DNA of 56,458 nucleotides from SAR116 cluster bacterium AG-325-I21 (GCA_003282865.1 QBYK01000010.1:1-56458); one strand, 5' to 3'. Shown: positions 1 through 8,903, numbered from the stretch's first letter. Notes: a model not told the origin generated them from the letters alone. Numbers and translations: made by a program.

Positions 1-803
1 ATTGCCAAGCCATTCATGAGACCAAGGGCAAGATACTGATTTGAAACTGCTTGCAAAACAGGCACCCCAAGGCCTCGCACGCCGATCATTGATGCGATCA
101 CAACCATTGCCAGGGCCATCATGATTGTCTGGTTAACACCAGCGAAAATATTTGGTAAAGCGAGCGGTATTTGAACCCCCCAAAGCCGCTGTTTGTAATC
201 TGCACCAAACGCATCAGCAGCCTCGAGAACTTCCTCGTCAACTAGCCGTATACCAAGGTTCGTTAGCCTAACGATCGGCGGAACGGCGTAAATACATACT
301 GCAATTAACCCCGGCACTTTACCAATACCGAGAAGCATCACAACAGGTATCAGATAAACAAAGCTTGGGATGGTTTGCATAACATCAAGAATGGGCGTGA
401 CAATCGACTGAACCCGGTTTGACTTTGCCATCCAGATACCAAGCGGAATGCCAAGGCCGATACAGATAAATGTTGCGACTGAAATAATTGCTAAAGTGGC
501 CATGGTGTTTTCCCACATGCCAAAATAGCCTATGACTGCGAAACAAACAACAGACCCAGTAACAAGTTTCCAACTGCGTGAGCCAAGCCATGCTAATCCG
601 GCAATTACAGCCAGAATAATAGGCCATGGCGAACTAATTAAGAGCCGTTCAAACCAAATCATAAATTGTAGTAGGGGATCAAAAAAACTTTCCAATGCAT
701 CACCGTAGGAACGCGAGAAACTACGGAATCCAAAATCTACAGCTTTCTTGAAGTCGCGTAAGTCACTGCGGCCTAATTCGGGAAATTCACCAAAAAAATC
801 CAT
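1..803 (-). CDS. proW: Glycine betaine/proline ABC transporter permease (partial, 3' end outside window)
   Basis: Inner-membrane permease of a ProU/OpuA-type importer for glycine betaine or related compatible solutes. The frame is open from ATG at 803 to the left edge, so the C-terminus is missing. The N-terminus is a hydrophilic extension of about 45 residues, typical of ProW. Several hydrophobic segments follow, then the binding-protein-dependent permease region with an ETMATLAII-like start and the 'EAADAFGA' EAA loop, which contacts the ATPase. The start is preceded by AGG about 9 nt upstream. It lies 77 bp downstream of the binding-protein gene on the same strand, with a strong hairpin between them. 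The ATPase (proV) is not seen and may lie to the left. The family call is firm; the exact substrate is inferred. Confidence 0.93.
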   Translation of the reverse strand, partial: MDFFGEFPELGRSDLRDFKKAVDFGFRSFSRSYGDALESFFDPLLQFMIWFERLLISSPWPIILAVIAGLAWLGSRSWKLVTGSVVCFAVIGYFGMWENTMATLAIISVATFICIGLGIPLGIWMAKSNRVQSIVTPILDVMQTIPSFVYLIPVVMLLGIGKVPGLIAVCIYAVPPIVRLTNLGIRLVDEEVLEAADAFGADYKQRLWGVQIPLALPNIFAGVNQTIMMALAMVVIASMIGVRGLGVPVLQAVSNQYLALGLMNGLA

Positions 804-831
804 CACAAAACCTGTTTAAGGGGTGAGTATC

Positions 832-861
832 AAACGCCTGCCAATGAACTGGCAGGCGTTT
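832..861 (-). terminator. Intercistronic hairpin between the binding-protein and permease genes
   Basis: A perfect 12-bp stem: AAACGCCTGCCA at 832-843 pairs with TGGCAGGCGTTT at 850-861, around a 6-nt loop. It lies between the stop of the binding-protein gene and the start of the permease gene. No long U tract follows on the minus strand. A partial terminator or an RNA-stabilising hairpin, which would give more binding protein than permease, fits better than a full stop. That role is inferred from similar transporter operons. Confidence 0.6.
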
Positions 862-880
862 ACCTTGATTGTGACTCGCT

Positions 881-1888
881 TTACAGGCCAGCCTTCACCT
901 TCTTGGCCACGTCAGCACTCACCCATGAAGTCCAAACATCTTCGTTCTTGGTGAGAAATTCAATAGCAGCATCTTCACCTGTCGCCTGTTGATCAGCCAT
1001 GTAAACGAGAAGCTTATTCATGACTGGACCTGGGAAGATTCGCTTGGCAAAGTAATCTGAAACCGGACCTGCGCGCTTCTTGAAGCTGTCAGTGATCACA
1101 GTATGTACTTCTGACTTTGTCCAAGCTGATGGCTTTGGATCTGCACATTCTTGCTCAGCAAGTGAAATACAACCATTCCAGTTTTCTTTTCCAGCGAAAG
1201 GCACACCAAAATCCAGCATCGAAAGGCCATATTTTCCTACAATTGAAGTTGGTGACCAATAATATCCAAACCAGTTCTGCCCACGATCAGATGCTTTCGC
1301 AATAGACGCATCCAGGCCAGCAGCTGATCCCGGATCAATGAGGCGCCAGCCCCTCTTTTCCATTTCAAAAGCTCGGAAAAGGTTATTATTTGAAAGCTGA
1401 CAGCCCCATCCAGATGGACATGTGTGGAAACCACCTTTTGATGGGTCCTCAGGATGTGGGAATAAATCTGGGCGCTTTAAAACATCAAGAACTGTTTTCA
1501 GCTCTGGGTGCGATTTCATAGTGTGTGGCAACAACCACCAACCTTCACCCAAACCTGAAATTGGGCCCTCAGAAACCGTATGAAGACGGCCTTCCGATTT
1601 TGCCTTTGCCAATGGATTAGCAACAGCATTGATCCAGAGTTCACCAGCAACATCTGGCGCCCCTTTTTCATTCATAGAAGTAAATGTTGGCATTGTGTCG
1701 CCGGGGACGATTTCAACTTTACATCCATACCCGGACTCTAAGATGATTTTATCGACATTAGCCATCGCTTGAGCTGAAGCCCAATTCATTTCAGCAACGG
1801 AAACAGTGCCGCACGCCGCGGATGCCTGACTAGCCATTCCCAGCATAGTGCCTGCAGCAACAGCTGAGGCAAAAAGTAATCTCTTCAT
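881..1888 (-). CDS. proX: Glycine betaine/proline ABC transporter substrate-binding protein
   Basis: Periplasmic binding protein (OpuAC/ProX family, 335 aa) that captures the solute and delivers it to the ProW permease encoded just downstream. Residues 1-24 form a clear signal peptide: two basic residues, a hydrophobic core, and an AxA-type site before Ala-Cys-Gly. The mature part carries the family's aromatic-rich segments: the 'AEMNW' strand near residue 32, 'GELWINA' near 82, and 'GYYWSPTS' near 210. Such Trp and Tyr residues normally cage the quaternary ammonium group. Start chosen at ATG 1888, with GGGAGG 8 nt upstream. The 183 bp upstream must hold the promoter. Osmotic control is likely from the family, but I saw no specific site. 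Confidence 0.93.
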   Translation of the reverse strand: MKRLLFASAVAAGTMLGMASQASAACGTVSVAEMNWASAQAMANVDKIILESGYGCKVEIVPGDTMPTFTSMNEKGAPDVAGELWINAVANPLAKAKSEGRLHTVSEGPISGLGEGWWLLPHTMKSHPELKTVLDVLKRPDLFPHPEDPSKGGFHTCPSGWGCQLSNNNLFRAFEMEKRGWRLIDPGSAAGLDASIAKASDRGQNWFGYYWSPTSIVGKYGLSMLDFGVPFAGKENWNGCISLAEQECADPKPSAWTKSEVHTVITDSFKKRAGPVSDYFAKRIFPGPVMNKLLVYMADQQATGEDAAIEFLTKNEDVWTSWVSADVAKKVKAGL

Positions 1889-2071
1889 TTTTGTCCCTCC
1901 CGAGGATCATATTTTCATTAACCGTAGCACGCACAAAAGAATGATCGCGCAAACGACATAATGTTCAGTGTGCGACATCCACGCTCACAATCAAGTGTTT
2001 TCTTAGTTTCCGGTCAAATTTCATTTCAAATTAACAATAACTCAAAGCTATCTTGATCGAAAAACCCCAAC

Positions 2072-2806
2072 TTAATGGCGGTATTCAGGCTCTTCCTCAT
2101 CTAAAATTTTTCGTATTGCAGAAAGATGCTCTCCAACGTGCGTGTCCTGATCCTCCCATTGGCGAGCGGTTTTTTCAGCGATTTCATCAGGTAAAATCGC
2201 AAGGGACGCCCCCGTTGAGAGTGCAGTTAAGTAGGTTCGACAACCTCGTTCATAATAATATGCCAAATCAAAGGCTAGCGCTGGCGATTCAGCAACGGTC
2301 ATAAAACCATGATTTCCCATCATCACCATTCGTTTATTACCAAGGAGCGTCGCCAGGCGTTCGGCCTCATCATCCAACCCCATTCCATTAAAGCCAACGT
2401 CAACTGCTACTCGTTTAAAGTATCGACAGCTTGTTTGGTCAACCGGCGGCAAGCTTGGGTCCTGCAGAACGCTCAATGCCGTTGCATAATGCGAGTGCAA
2501 ATGAACTATACAACGTGCCTGCGGATTATTTCGGTGCATAGCCCCATGTATCCACCATGCTGTTGGATCAACTTTTTTACCATAATCAGATGGAGATTTT
2601 CCAGCATCTAGCAATAGCAAGTCGCTAGCCCGCATCTTGGAGAAATGCACGCCGAAAGGATTCATAAGAAATTGCTGGCCATCATCAGATATTGCATAGG
2701 AAAAATGGTTTGCGATTCCTTCATGCATTGACTCGCGCGCTGACCAACGAAAAATCGCGGCAAGATCGCACCGCGCCTCGTCAACATTGACAGTAATTTT
2801 AGACAT
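2072..2806 (-). CDS. Class II aldolase/adducin-family protein
   Basis: Cytosolic zinc-dependent enzyme of the class II aldolase/adducin superfamily (244 aa), which includes fuculose-phosphate and ribulose-phosphate aldolases or epimerases and many uncharacterised members. The metal site is visible: HLHSH at residues 102-106 and a further His at 166 in 'GNHGFM'. Start set at ATG 2806 (MSKIT), with GGAAAGGA just upstream. An earlier in-frame ATG at 2842 has no ribosome site and adds 12 non-conserved residues. A perfect 11-bp tandem repeat sits 31-52 bp upstream and could be its operator. No neighbour reveals the substrate, so the reaction is left open. Confidence 0.85.
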   Translation of the reverse strand: MSKITVNVDEARCDLAAIFRWSARESMHEGIANHFSYAISDDGQQFLMNPFGVHFSKMRASDLLLLDAGKSPSDYGKKVDPTAWWIHGAMHRNNPQARCIVHLHSHYATALSVLQDPSLPPVDQTSCRYFKRVAVDVGFNGMGLDDEAERLATLLGNKRMVMMGNHGFMTVAESPALAFDLAYYYERGCRTYLTALSTGASLAILPDEIAEKTARQWEDQDTHVGEHLSAIRKILDEEEPEYRH

Positions 2807-2836
2807 AAAAGTCCTTTCCAGAGTGGCAAATTTTGG

Positions 2837-2858
2837 CAACAATACTCCAACAATACTC
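2837..2858. repeat. Perfect 11-bp tandem repeat upstream of the class II aldolase gene
   Basis: CAACAATACTC occurs twice without a gap (2837-2847 and 2848-2858). The 11-bp period is one helical turn, so a bound protein would meet both copies on the same face. The site is 31-52 bp upstream of the start at 2806, where a promoter or operator would lie. The regulatory role is inferred. Confidence 0.5.
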
Positions 2859-3077
2859 GATGTATATACGTTTGGCTGTCAAATTTTGCCCTATCTCAGC
2901 AAATCAGATAAATTAATTTTTCAAATTTTATGGACTATGAAGAGCATTTTGCTATCCAAGGCCGGCCACATAGCCATTCGTATGCCCAACAATATTTCAG
3001 TAGAATTATTCAATGGTAAATAGAATTAGACATCGCTATGTTCCCGTGAGAGCGAACACAGGAAATATCGGTGGGTC

Positions 3078-4016
3078 ATGATGAGATATGTAATTACAGG
3101 CGGGTGCGGTTTTATTGGCTCGCATGTTGTCCAACTTCTAAAATCAAAAGGCAAAAAAGTTGCTATTATTGATAAGATAACTAATCGTGAATTAATAGAT
3201 CAACAGGCCATGCTCCAGAATGTTCACCATTTCTACATGGACATTAGCGACCCTGAATTAATGGAAAAGGCTTTGTTACCAGACGACATTGTCATCCACC
3301 TCGCAGCGCAATCGCATGTTGACGTTTCCTTCAAAAATCCTGTTCAAACAACCGTTTCCAATGTTGTTGGTATTCATAGCCTTTTGGCAGCTAGTGTAAA
3401 AAAAGGTGTCAAGAAAATCGTCATAATGAGCACTGACGAAGTTTATGGCTCAACTGAACAAATTGTTGATGTGAATTTACTTAATCCAGCAAACCCATAC
3501 AGCGCATCCAAGGCGGCTGCTGACATGATTGTCACCGCCTACAAAACAATGCACCCTGAGATCACCATCATAACACTCCGCTCAAACAACATCGCCGGTC
3601 CTGGCCAATATATCAACAATATCATCCCACGCTTTTCAGTTCTTGGATTATTGAAAAAGAAATTTACACTGCATGGTGACGGCTCAGCAATGCGAAGATA
3701 TTTGTGGGTTAAAGACGCCGCTGAAGCTATCTGGCTCTTAGCCGAAAACGCAACGGAGAGCCGTATTTATCATATTGGGCACGAAGATAAGTTTTCCAAC
3801 CTTGAGATTGCAGAAAAAATTGGCCACTATCTCGGATTGGAGGATTATATTTCCTTTGAAAAGGATCGGCTGATTAATGACACAATTTACCCGGCCGATA
3901 GTCGAGACATGTTGCGTGATTTCCAATGGCAGCCTACGCGTGACCTTGATGATTTTTTGCCAGAAACAATTGAATGGTATCGCGAAAACCTCGACCATTT
4001 TCGCCACCGCATTTGA
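3078..4016 (+). CDS. NAD-dependent epimerase/dehydratase, RmlB-like
   Basis: Extended short-chain dehydrogenase (312 aa) acting on nucleotide sugars. The N-terminal Rossmann fold shows GGCGFIG at residues 8-14. The catalytic parts are the 'STDEVYG' segment at 118-124 and YSASK with Tyr141 and Lys145. The Asp-Glu pair in TDEVYG is the acid/base pair of dTDP-glucose 4,6-dehydratase (RmlB). The protein is shorter than typical RmlB (about 350 aa), so a related 4-epimerase or 4,6-dehydratase is possible. It is followed 127 bp later by a GT4 glycosyltransferase, which suggests a surface-glycan role. The ribosome site is weak, and ATG 3078 and 3081 are equally possible starts. Confidence 0.87.
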   Translation: MMRYVITGGCGFIGSHVVQLLKSKGKKVAIIDKITNRELIDQQAMLQNVHHFYMDISDPELMEKALLPDDIVIHLAAQSHVDVSFKNPVQTTVSNVVGIHSLLAASVKKGVKKIVIMSTDEVYGSTEQIVDVNLLNPANPYSASKAAADMIVTAYKTMHPEITIITLRSNNIAGPGQYINNIIPRFSVLGLLKKKFTLHGDGSAMRRYLWVKDAAEAIWLLAENATESRIYHIGHEDKFSNLEIAEKIGHYLGLEDYISFEKDRLINDTIYPADSRDMLRDFQWQPTRDLDDFLPETIEWYRENLDHFRHRI

Positions 4017-4063
4017 GCAAGGGATACACGCTAACAAAAACCGAATATCGCGCACCTAAAAAT

Positions 4064-4080
4064 GCTAAATTAGATTTAGC
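4064..4080. other. Small hairpin after the epimerase gene
   Basis: GCTAAAT at 4064-4070 and ATTTAGC at 4074-4080 form a perfect 7-bp stem with a 3-nt loop, 48 nt past the stop. No U tract follows, so this is a weak candidate for transcript end or processing. Confidence 0.3.
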
Positions 4081-4143
4081 TCAGGTTTTGAAGCGGCTCC
4101 TCAATTTGCTTTTTAAGTTTCTAACGATGAGATGGTTGAGACC

Positions 4144-5184
4144 ATGAAAATTCTTCATATAATTGCAGGTGCCGAACAAGGGGGTGCCGAGTCCTGCGCT
4201 GTTGATACAATCAGGGCCCTACACGATGCAGGCATCGAACAGACTGTAATCTCTAGGCCCCATAAAGCTTTTTTAACGCTTGTGAAAGACTGCGCGATTG
4301 ATCACCACATTTTAAGCTTCAATCGAATCCTAAGATGGACGCAAAAAGCAAAAATTAATGCAATTATACAGAACGAAAAGCCAGATCTCGTTCATTGTTG
4401 GCTAAACCGTGCTGCCAGCTTCACACCTTATCAAAAAACAATTCCAATCCTTGGATGGTTTGGCGGCTATTATGACTTAAAATATTATAAATCTTGTGAT
4501 TTCTTTATGGGCGTTACCAAAGATATTGTCCGCTATATCGGCAATGCGACAAAGACCCCAGATCGCGCATATGTTGGCCATGCTTTTGGCACATTAGAAA
4601 AAATGGGAGAAGTAAAAAAATCTGATTACGGCATTTCAAGCACAACAAAAGTGGTGCTAATGCTATCAAGAATGCACCGAAAAAAGGGCGTTGATATTTT
4701 GATTGATGCGGCGTCAAAAATTGATGATGTTGTCTTTCTAATTGCCGGCAATGGGCCAGAGATAGAAAAATATCGGGCACAAGCCCAAGGATTAAACCTC
4801 GAAAGTCGGGTTCTGTTTCTGGGTTGGTGCAAAGACCGACTTGGCCTTCTGAGTATTGCTGATGTCTGCGTTCTACCCTCCCGCTATGAGCCCTTTGGTA
4901 TTGTTATACCTGAGTCTTGGTTTGCCGGCGTTCCTCTGGTTGCCACAAAAGCCGACGGCGCCAAACACTATGTCAAACATGAAAAAGATGGCTTGCTTGT
5001 TGACATCGATGACTGTGAAGGACTCGTTCAAGCCCTGCGAAGAGCCCTAAATGACGAAGCGCTTCGCGCCCGACTTATTAAAGGTGGGACTGAAATGTAT
5101 AAGAAACTATTCAACCGAGATTCTGTTATTACGTCACTAATTAAGTCATACCAAGATATGATCAGACGATACCCAACCATATAA
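4144..5184 (+). CDS. Glycosyltransferase family 4 (GT-B fold)
   Basis: Retaining glycosyltransferase of the GT4 family (346 aa from this start), moving a sugar from a nucleotide donor to a glycan or lipid acceptor at the cytosolic membrane face. The N-terminal domain opens with 'LHIIAGAEQGGAE', the acceptor-side glycine-rich motif of GT4. The C-terminal donor domain has the E-x7-E motif as 'EPFGIVIPE' near residue 258. Start set at ATG 4144 because MKILHII is the family start; ATG 4132 upstream in frame adds only four residues, and neither has a strong ribosome site. It pairs with the upstream epimerase. Donor and acceptor cannot be told from sequence. Confidence 0.87.
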   Translation: MKILHIIAGAEQGGAESCAVDTIRALHDAGIEQTVISRPHKAFLTLVKDCAIDHHILSFNRILRWTQKAKINAIIQNEKPDLVHCWLNRAASFTPYQKTIPILGWFGGYYDLKYYKSCDFFMGVTKDIVRYIGNATKTPDRAYVGHAFGTLEKMGEVKKSDYGISSTTKVVLMLSRMHRKKGVDILIDAASKIDDVVFLIAGNGPEIEKYRAQAQGLNLESRVLFLGWCKDRLGLLSIADVCVLPSRYEPFGIVIPESWFAGVPLVATKADGAKHYVKHEKDGLLVDIDDCEGLVQALRRALNDEALRARLIKGGTEMYKKLFNRDSVITSLIKSYQDMIRRYPTI

Positions 5185-5296
5185 CTTTTTAGACAATTAA
5201 CTTCCCAATATCAGGCAGTGTCAAAGTACAAAAGACATCTTTTCAAAATTGACTGACCGGTTGCAATATTGTTCGTCTATCGGCAGTATCACGTTC

Positions 5297-6271
5297 ATGA
5301 AACAACAACGCCTATCATTGGTTACAAATTCTCATTGGCAAGATTATGAACTGCTTGATAGTGGAAATTTACATAAATTTGAACGTTTTGGTCCCTACCA
5401 GTTTATCCGGCCTGAACCACAAGCAATGTGGCACCCGCGCACTGAAACAAAAGACTGGCAAGCTGATGGCATTTTTGTTCCGGGAAGACTCGGGAAAAAT
5501 GATCAAGAAGAAGGTGAGGGAGGCGGCTGGCAATTATCAGAACAATTGCCACGATCATGGCAGCTAAGATATCAATCCTTACGTTTCGTGGCTGGGCCAA
5601 CACCGTTTCGTCATCTTGGATTTTTTCCTGAGCAGGCGGCACATTGGGATTGGTGCGCAGATGCAGTGAGGGCCTTTACCGCCTATCATAATCGTCCCCC
5701 ACGAATCTTAAATCTATTTGCCTATTCGGGCCTTGCGAGCCTTCACGCGGCCGACGCTGGTGCCGAGGTCACCCACCTTGATGCCAGTAAAAAGGCTGTA
5801 GCACAAGCATTTGAGAATCGTGATTTATGTGGGATGCAACGCGCGCCAATCCGGTTTATCACTGATGACGCAACCAGCTTTGTTGATCGTGAATTGCGCC
5901 GCAAAAAACGCTATGATGGCATTATTCTTGACCCACCAAAATATGGACGTGGTCCAAAGGGAGAATTCTGGCGCATCGAAAATCACCTCACCCCATTATT
6001 ACAAAAATGTCGCCAACTTTTATCCGAAGATGCGCTCCTAATGGTGCTTACAATCTATGCCATCCGTGCTTCATCACTGGCCGCACATTATGCCCTAGCT
6101 GATTTATTTGATGAGATGGGCGGTTCACTTGAGTCGGGTGAACTGGCGTTACAAGAGTCACCGCTAGCAAACGAGGAATCAAAATCTGCAGAAGTTTTGG
6201 CACCCAAACGGCTGATCTCGCAGGCTAATTTTGCCCGCTGGCAGTCAGATTTGGCAATGAAAGGAGTCTGA
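5297..6271 (+). CDS. Class I SAM-dependent methyltransferase, rRNA type
   Basis: S-adenosylmethionine-dependent methyltransferase of the RlmI/COG1092-like group, expected to methylate a base in 23S rRNA. The N-terminal 100 residues are a substrate domain with 'FERFGPYQFIRPEPQ'. The Rossmann domain shows the SAM loop 'LNLFAYSGLASLHAADAGA' and, later, 'GIILDPPKYG'. DPPK is the catalytic motif IV of RNA and DNA base methyltransferases. Start placed at ATG 5297 (MKQQR); the frame can be extended to a TTG at 5249, but that adds 16 residues unlike the family. The gene is tail-to-tail with a SpoU-family methyltransferase, 1 bp apart. The target base is unknown. Confidence 0.85.
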   Translation: MKQQRLSLVTNSHWQDYELLDSGNLHKFERFGPYQFIRPEPQAMWHPRTETKDWQADGIFVPGRLGKNDQEEGEGGGWQLSEQLPRSWQLRYQSLRFVAGPTPFRHLGFFPEQAAHWDWCADAVRAFTAYHNRPPRILNLFAYSGLASLHAADAGAEVTHLDASKKAVAQAFENRDLCGMQRAPIRFITDDATSFVDRELRRKKRYDGIILDPPKYGRGPKGEFWRIENHLTPLLQKCRQLLSEDALLMVLTIYAIRASSLAAHYALADLFDEMGGSLESGELALQESPLANEESKSAEVLAPKRLISQANFARWQSDLAMKGV

Positions 6272-6272
6272 T

Positions 6273-7091
6273 CTAGCCACGGCATGCCAGCGCTTCATAA
6301 AGAACAACTCCAGTTGCCACAGCAAGGTTCAGCGAGTCCGATCGCCCCAGCATTGGCAACTTGATCAACTGGCGACATGCCTCCCTCAAATTATCTGTAA
6401 GACCAGATTGTTCATTGCCCATCAGCAAGATTAGTGGCCTGTTATAATCAGCTTTTTTATAATCGATTGTTGCACACAATGTGGTTCCAAGAATTCTTCC
6501 TTGCCAAACGGCAGCAAATTTTAAAAACGCGGGTTCGCTGCAAGCAATTACTCGGGTGTTGAACACGGCCCCCATTGATGCCCGCACTGCCTCAACTGAA
6601 TAGGGGTCTGTGCAGTCGCCAATCAGTATAATCCCACTGGCACCCACCGCATCAGCGGAGCGCATTACGGTGCCCAGATTACCCGGGTCGCGTACTCGGT
6701 CAAGAGCAACCCATGTTTCATCCTTGCTGGCGTCAATATGATCTAGACTATCCCAGCGCTGCCCAAAGGCTCCAAGTACTATTTGTGGATTGTCTTTCCT
6801 ACTAATCCGTTGCAGTAGGGTATGAGTCATTGGCAAAGCCCTGCCCTTGGCCTCGATCAGACCAGCAATAAGACGTTTTACCTGCTGGTCATCCTCTCGG
6901 CCAGCAACGAATGCCAGCCGGTGCATAACCCATCCAAGATCCACCGCCTCATGGCAAATTCGGACACCTTCAGCCAAAAACCATCCAGTCTGTTTCCGGA
7001 ATTTTCGTTCATGGAGAGCGCGCAGCCTTTTCACTTCGTCATTTGCGGCGCTGGTAATAACATCGGAAATTGGAACTGGGTACTGACTCAT
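6273..7091 (-). CDS. TrmH/SpoU-family RNA 2'-O-methyltransferase
   Basis: SPOUT-class RNA methyltransferase (272 aa) that would 2'-O-methylate a ribose in rRNA or tRNA using SAM. An N-terminal substrate-binding region (about residues 15-110) is followed by the three SPOUT motifs: 'RDPGNLGTVMRSADAVGA' near 131 (catalytic Arg), 'LLMGNEQSGL' near 218, and 'LPMLGRSDSLNLAVATGV' near 243, which forms the knotted SAM site. It resembles RlmB/TrmH-type enzymes but cannot be given a target. Its promoter lies in the 257-bp gap shared with the divergent GlxA-type regulator. Confidence 0.88.
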   Translation of the reverse strand: MSQYPVPISDVITSAANDEVKRLRALHERKFRKQTGWFLAEGVRICHEAVDLGWVMHRLAFVAGREDDQQVKRLIAGLIEAKGRALPMTHTLLQRISRKDNPQIVLGAFGQRWDSLDHIDASKDETWVALDRVRDPGNLGTVMRSADAVGASGIILIGDCTDPYSVEAVRASMGAVFNTRVIACSEPAFLKFAAVWQGRILGTTLCATIDYKKADYNRPLILLMGNEQSGLTDNLREACRQLIKLPMLGRSDSLNLAVATGVVLYEALACRG

Positions 7092-7137
7092 TAATGGCTA
7101 GATAGCAAAATATTGAGCTGACGAATAGATCTGTTTG

Positions 7138-7156
7138 CTGGGAACCCACTTCCCAG
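7138..7156. promoter_or_regulatory. Inverted repeat in the gap between trmH-type and glxA-type genes
   Basis: CTGGGAA (7138-7144) and TTCCCAG (7150-7156) form a perfect 7-bp inverted repeat with a 5-nt spacer. It is 47 bp upstream of the methyltransferase start and about 190 bp upstream of the regulator start. It could be an operator or a hairpin in the leader of the methyltransferase mRNA. Confidence 0.35.
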
Positions 7157-7348
7157 GGACTATTTTGGGGCCTTAAAGATAAAAAGTCCAAAAATTCGTT
7201 AATTTTTGTTTCAAATATTCGATTTTGTAGCGTAATGAAGTTTTGAGGGAGGTCTTTGAATAACCTGGTTTTAACTCCTTCGTCAACGATCCAGCTAACC
7301 GGTGATAACGTCGGTCATGTGACGTGGATTTCACGGGAAAGACAATGA

Positions 7349-8338
7349 ATGGGCGACAGCTCAATTAAATCCTTACTTTGCATCGATAATGATGCTGGAC
7401 CTCAGAAGATTGGCTTTCTATTATTGAACCAATTTTCAATGATTGCCTTTGCGTCAGCGGTTGAACCGCTTCGTGCTGCAAATCGTCAAGCCAATAAAAT
7501 CCTATTTGAGTGGGTTGTGGCAAGCCCTGATGGCCAAGTCAGCACCGCCAGCAATGGCATGCTAATTCAGGCCAACACCGGCATTGAAGCCTTGCAAGAA
7601 TGCCAGATTGTCTTCGTCTGTGCGGGCGTTAGGGTGCGCGAAAACACTAATAAGGCCATTTTAAACCTTATCCGCCGACTTGATCGCAATGGCGCTATCA
7701 TTGGTGCCATTTGCACTGGCACTTACGTCATGGCTGCAGCAGGTTTGCTTAGGGATCGGCGCTGCACTATCCATTGGGAACATATTGACGGACTGTCCGA
7801 AGAATTTCCAAATCTTGACATCACCAACGATCTATTTGAAATTGATGGCAATCGCGTTACCTGTTCAGGTGGAACCGCCTCGCTGGACATGATCCTTAAT
7901 TTGATAACGCAAACACATGGGGCAGTTCTTGCCGCTCAAATTTCAGACCAATTAATTCATGACCGAATTCGCGAACCCTCCGACCGCCAGCGCATGGAGC
8001 TACGCTCTCGGCTTGGGGTTAGTCATCCGAAATTATTAGCTGTTGTCAAAATCATGGAAGACAATTTGGAAGAGCCACTGGTGCAAACTGACATTGCGAT
8101 CAAAACCCACCTCTCCACACGTCAGTTGGAACGGCTTTTCAGGAAATATTTGGATACGACACCCACCCGCTATTATCTGAATCTGCGGTTAGCCCGGGCC
8201 CGCCACTTACTGCGCCAGACATCAATGTCAATCCTATCAGTTGCGCTTGCTTGCGGCTTTGTATCGGCATCGCATTTTTCCAAATGTTACCGTGAATGTT
8301 ACGGTCGCACCCCGCGCGCAGAACGCAACCCAAATTAG
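7349..8338 (+). CDS. GlxA-family (DJ-1/PfpI + AraC) transcriptional regulator, GbdR-like
   Basis: DNA-binding regulator (329 aa) in two parts. Residues 15-200 are a DJ-1/PfpI sensor domain with a nucleophile-elbow Cys122 in 'GAICTGTYV'. Residues about 225-325 are an AraC-type double helix-turn-helix, with 'STRQLERLFRKYLDTTPTRYYLNLRL' and 'VSASHFSKCYRECYGRTP'. Regulators of this build (GbdR, CdhR) control glycine betaine, carnitine or arginine catabolism. The wording of both domains is closest to GbdR from memory. The glycine betaine importer 5.5 kb away makes that plausible but does not prove it. ATG 7349 follows GGGAAAG. Confidence 0.85.
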   Translation: MGDSSIKSLLCIDNDAGPQKIGFLLLNQFSMIAFASAVEPLRAANRQANKILFEWVVASPDGQVSTASNGMLIQANTGIEALQECQIVFVCAGVRVRENTNKAILNLIRRLDRNGAIIGAICTGTYVMAAAGLLRDRRCTIHWEHIDGLSEEFPNLDITNDLFEIDGNRVTCSGGTASLDMILNLITQTHGAVLAAQISDQLIHDRIREPSDRQRMELRSRLGVSHPKLLAVVKIMEDNLEEPLVQTDIAIKTHLSTRQLERLFRKYLDTTPTRYYLNLRLARARHLLRQTSMSILSVALACGFVSASHFSKCYRECYGRTPRAERNPN

Positions 8339-8389
8339 GGCAAGCCCAAAACAACTCTTAACCATGTTGACGCCAACAGGGTAGCCTCG

Positions 8390-8812
8390 TTAGTCTTGCA
8401 TACGTGCTGCTGTTTTGATCGCATTCAACATGCTGGCAAGGCCATTTTTACGAGTTGCTGAAAGATGGGAATCAAGCCCGATCTTGCTTAGAAAATCAGG
8501 CTCGGTTTCAAGAATCTCTTTTGCTGTACGGCCGGAATAAACCCGCAACAGCAACGCCACAAGCCCTTGCACAATCGCCGCGTCTGATTGGGCCATAAAA
8601 GTAATGTTATCGCTTGGGTCACGCTCAGCTACAAAATAGACAACTGACTGGCAACCCCTTAGACGAAAATCATCATGTCGGTATTTTTCCGGGATCGGAG
8701 CAAGTTTCCGGCCTTGGTCAATGAGCATTTGATAGCGGTCTTCCCAATCATCAAAAAAGCCAAACTCATCAGCAATGATCGCGGCTTCGGCATGAGCATT
8801 ATTGATAGGCAT
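8390..8812 (-). CDS. sufE: SufE family sulfur-acceptor protein
   Basis: Cytosolic sulfur-transfer protein (140 aa) that takes persulfide sulfur from the cysteine desulfurase SufS and passes it to the SufBCD scaffold for Fe-S cluster assembly. The active Cys is C54 in 'RLRGCQSVVYF', followed by the conserved 'DSDAAIVQGLVALLLRVYSG'-type segment near 90-110. Length matches the family. Start set at ATG 8812 (MPINN); an in-frame ATG at 8851 adds 13 residues unlike SufE. It follows mutB by about 90 bp on the same strand and may be read through from it. No other suf gene is in the window. Confidence 0.9.
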   Translation of the reverse strand: MPINNAHAEAAIIADEFGFFDDWEDRYQMLIDQGRKLAPIPEKYRHDDFRLRGCQSVVYFVAERDPSDNITFMAQSDAAIVQGLVALLLRVYSGRTAKEILETEPDFLSKIGLDSHLSATRKNGLASMLNAIKTAARMQD

Positions 8813-8903
8813 AATCAATTTCACTTTCAAATAATCATTCAGATGACGCAAATAATCAGCGTTACATCAACTATTGGCGCGACAGTGTTACAAGCAGATC
8901 TCT

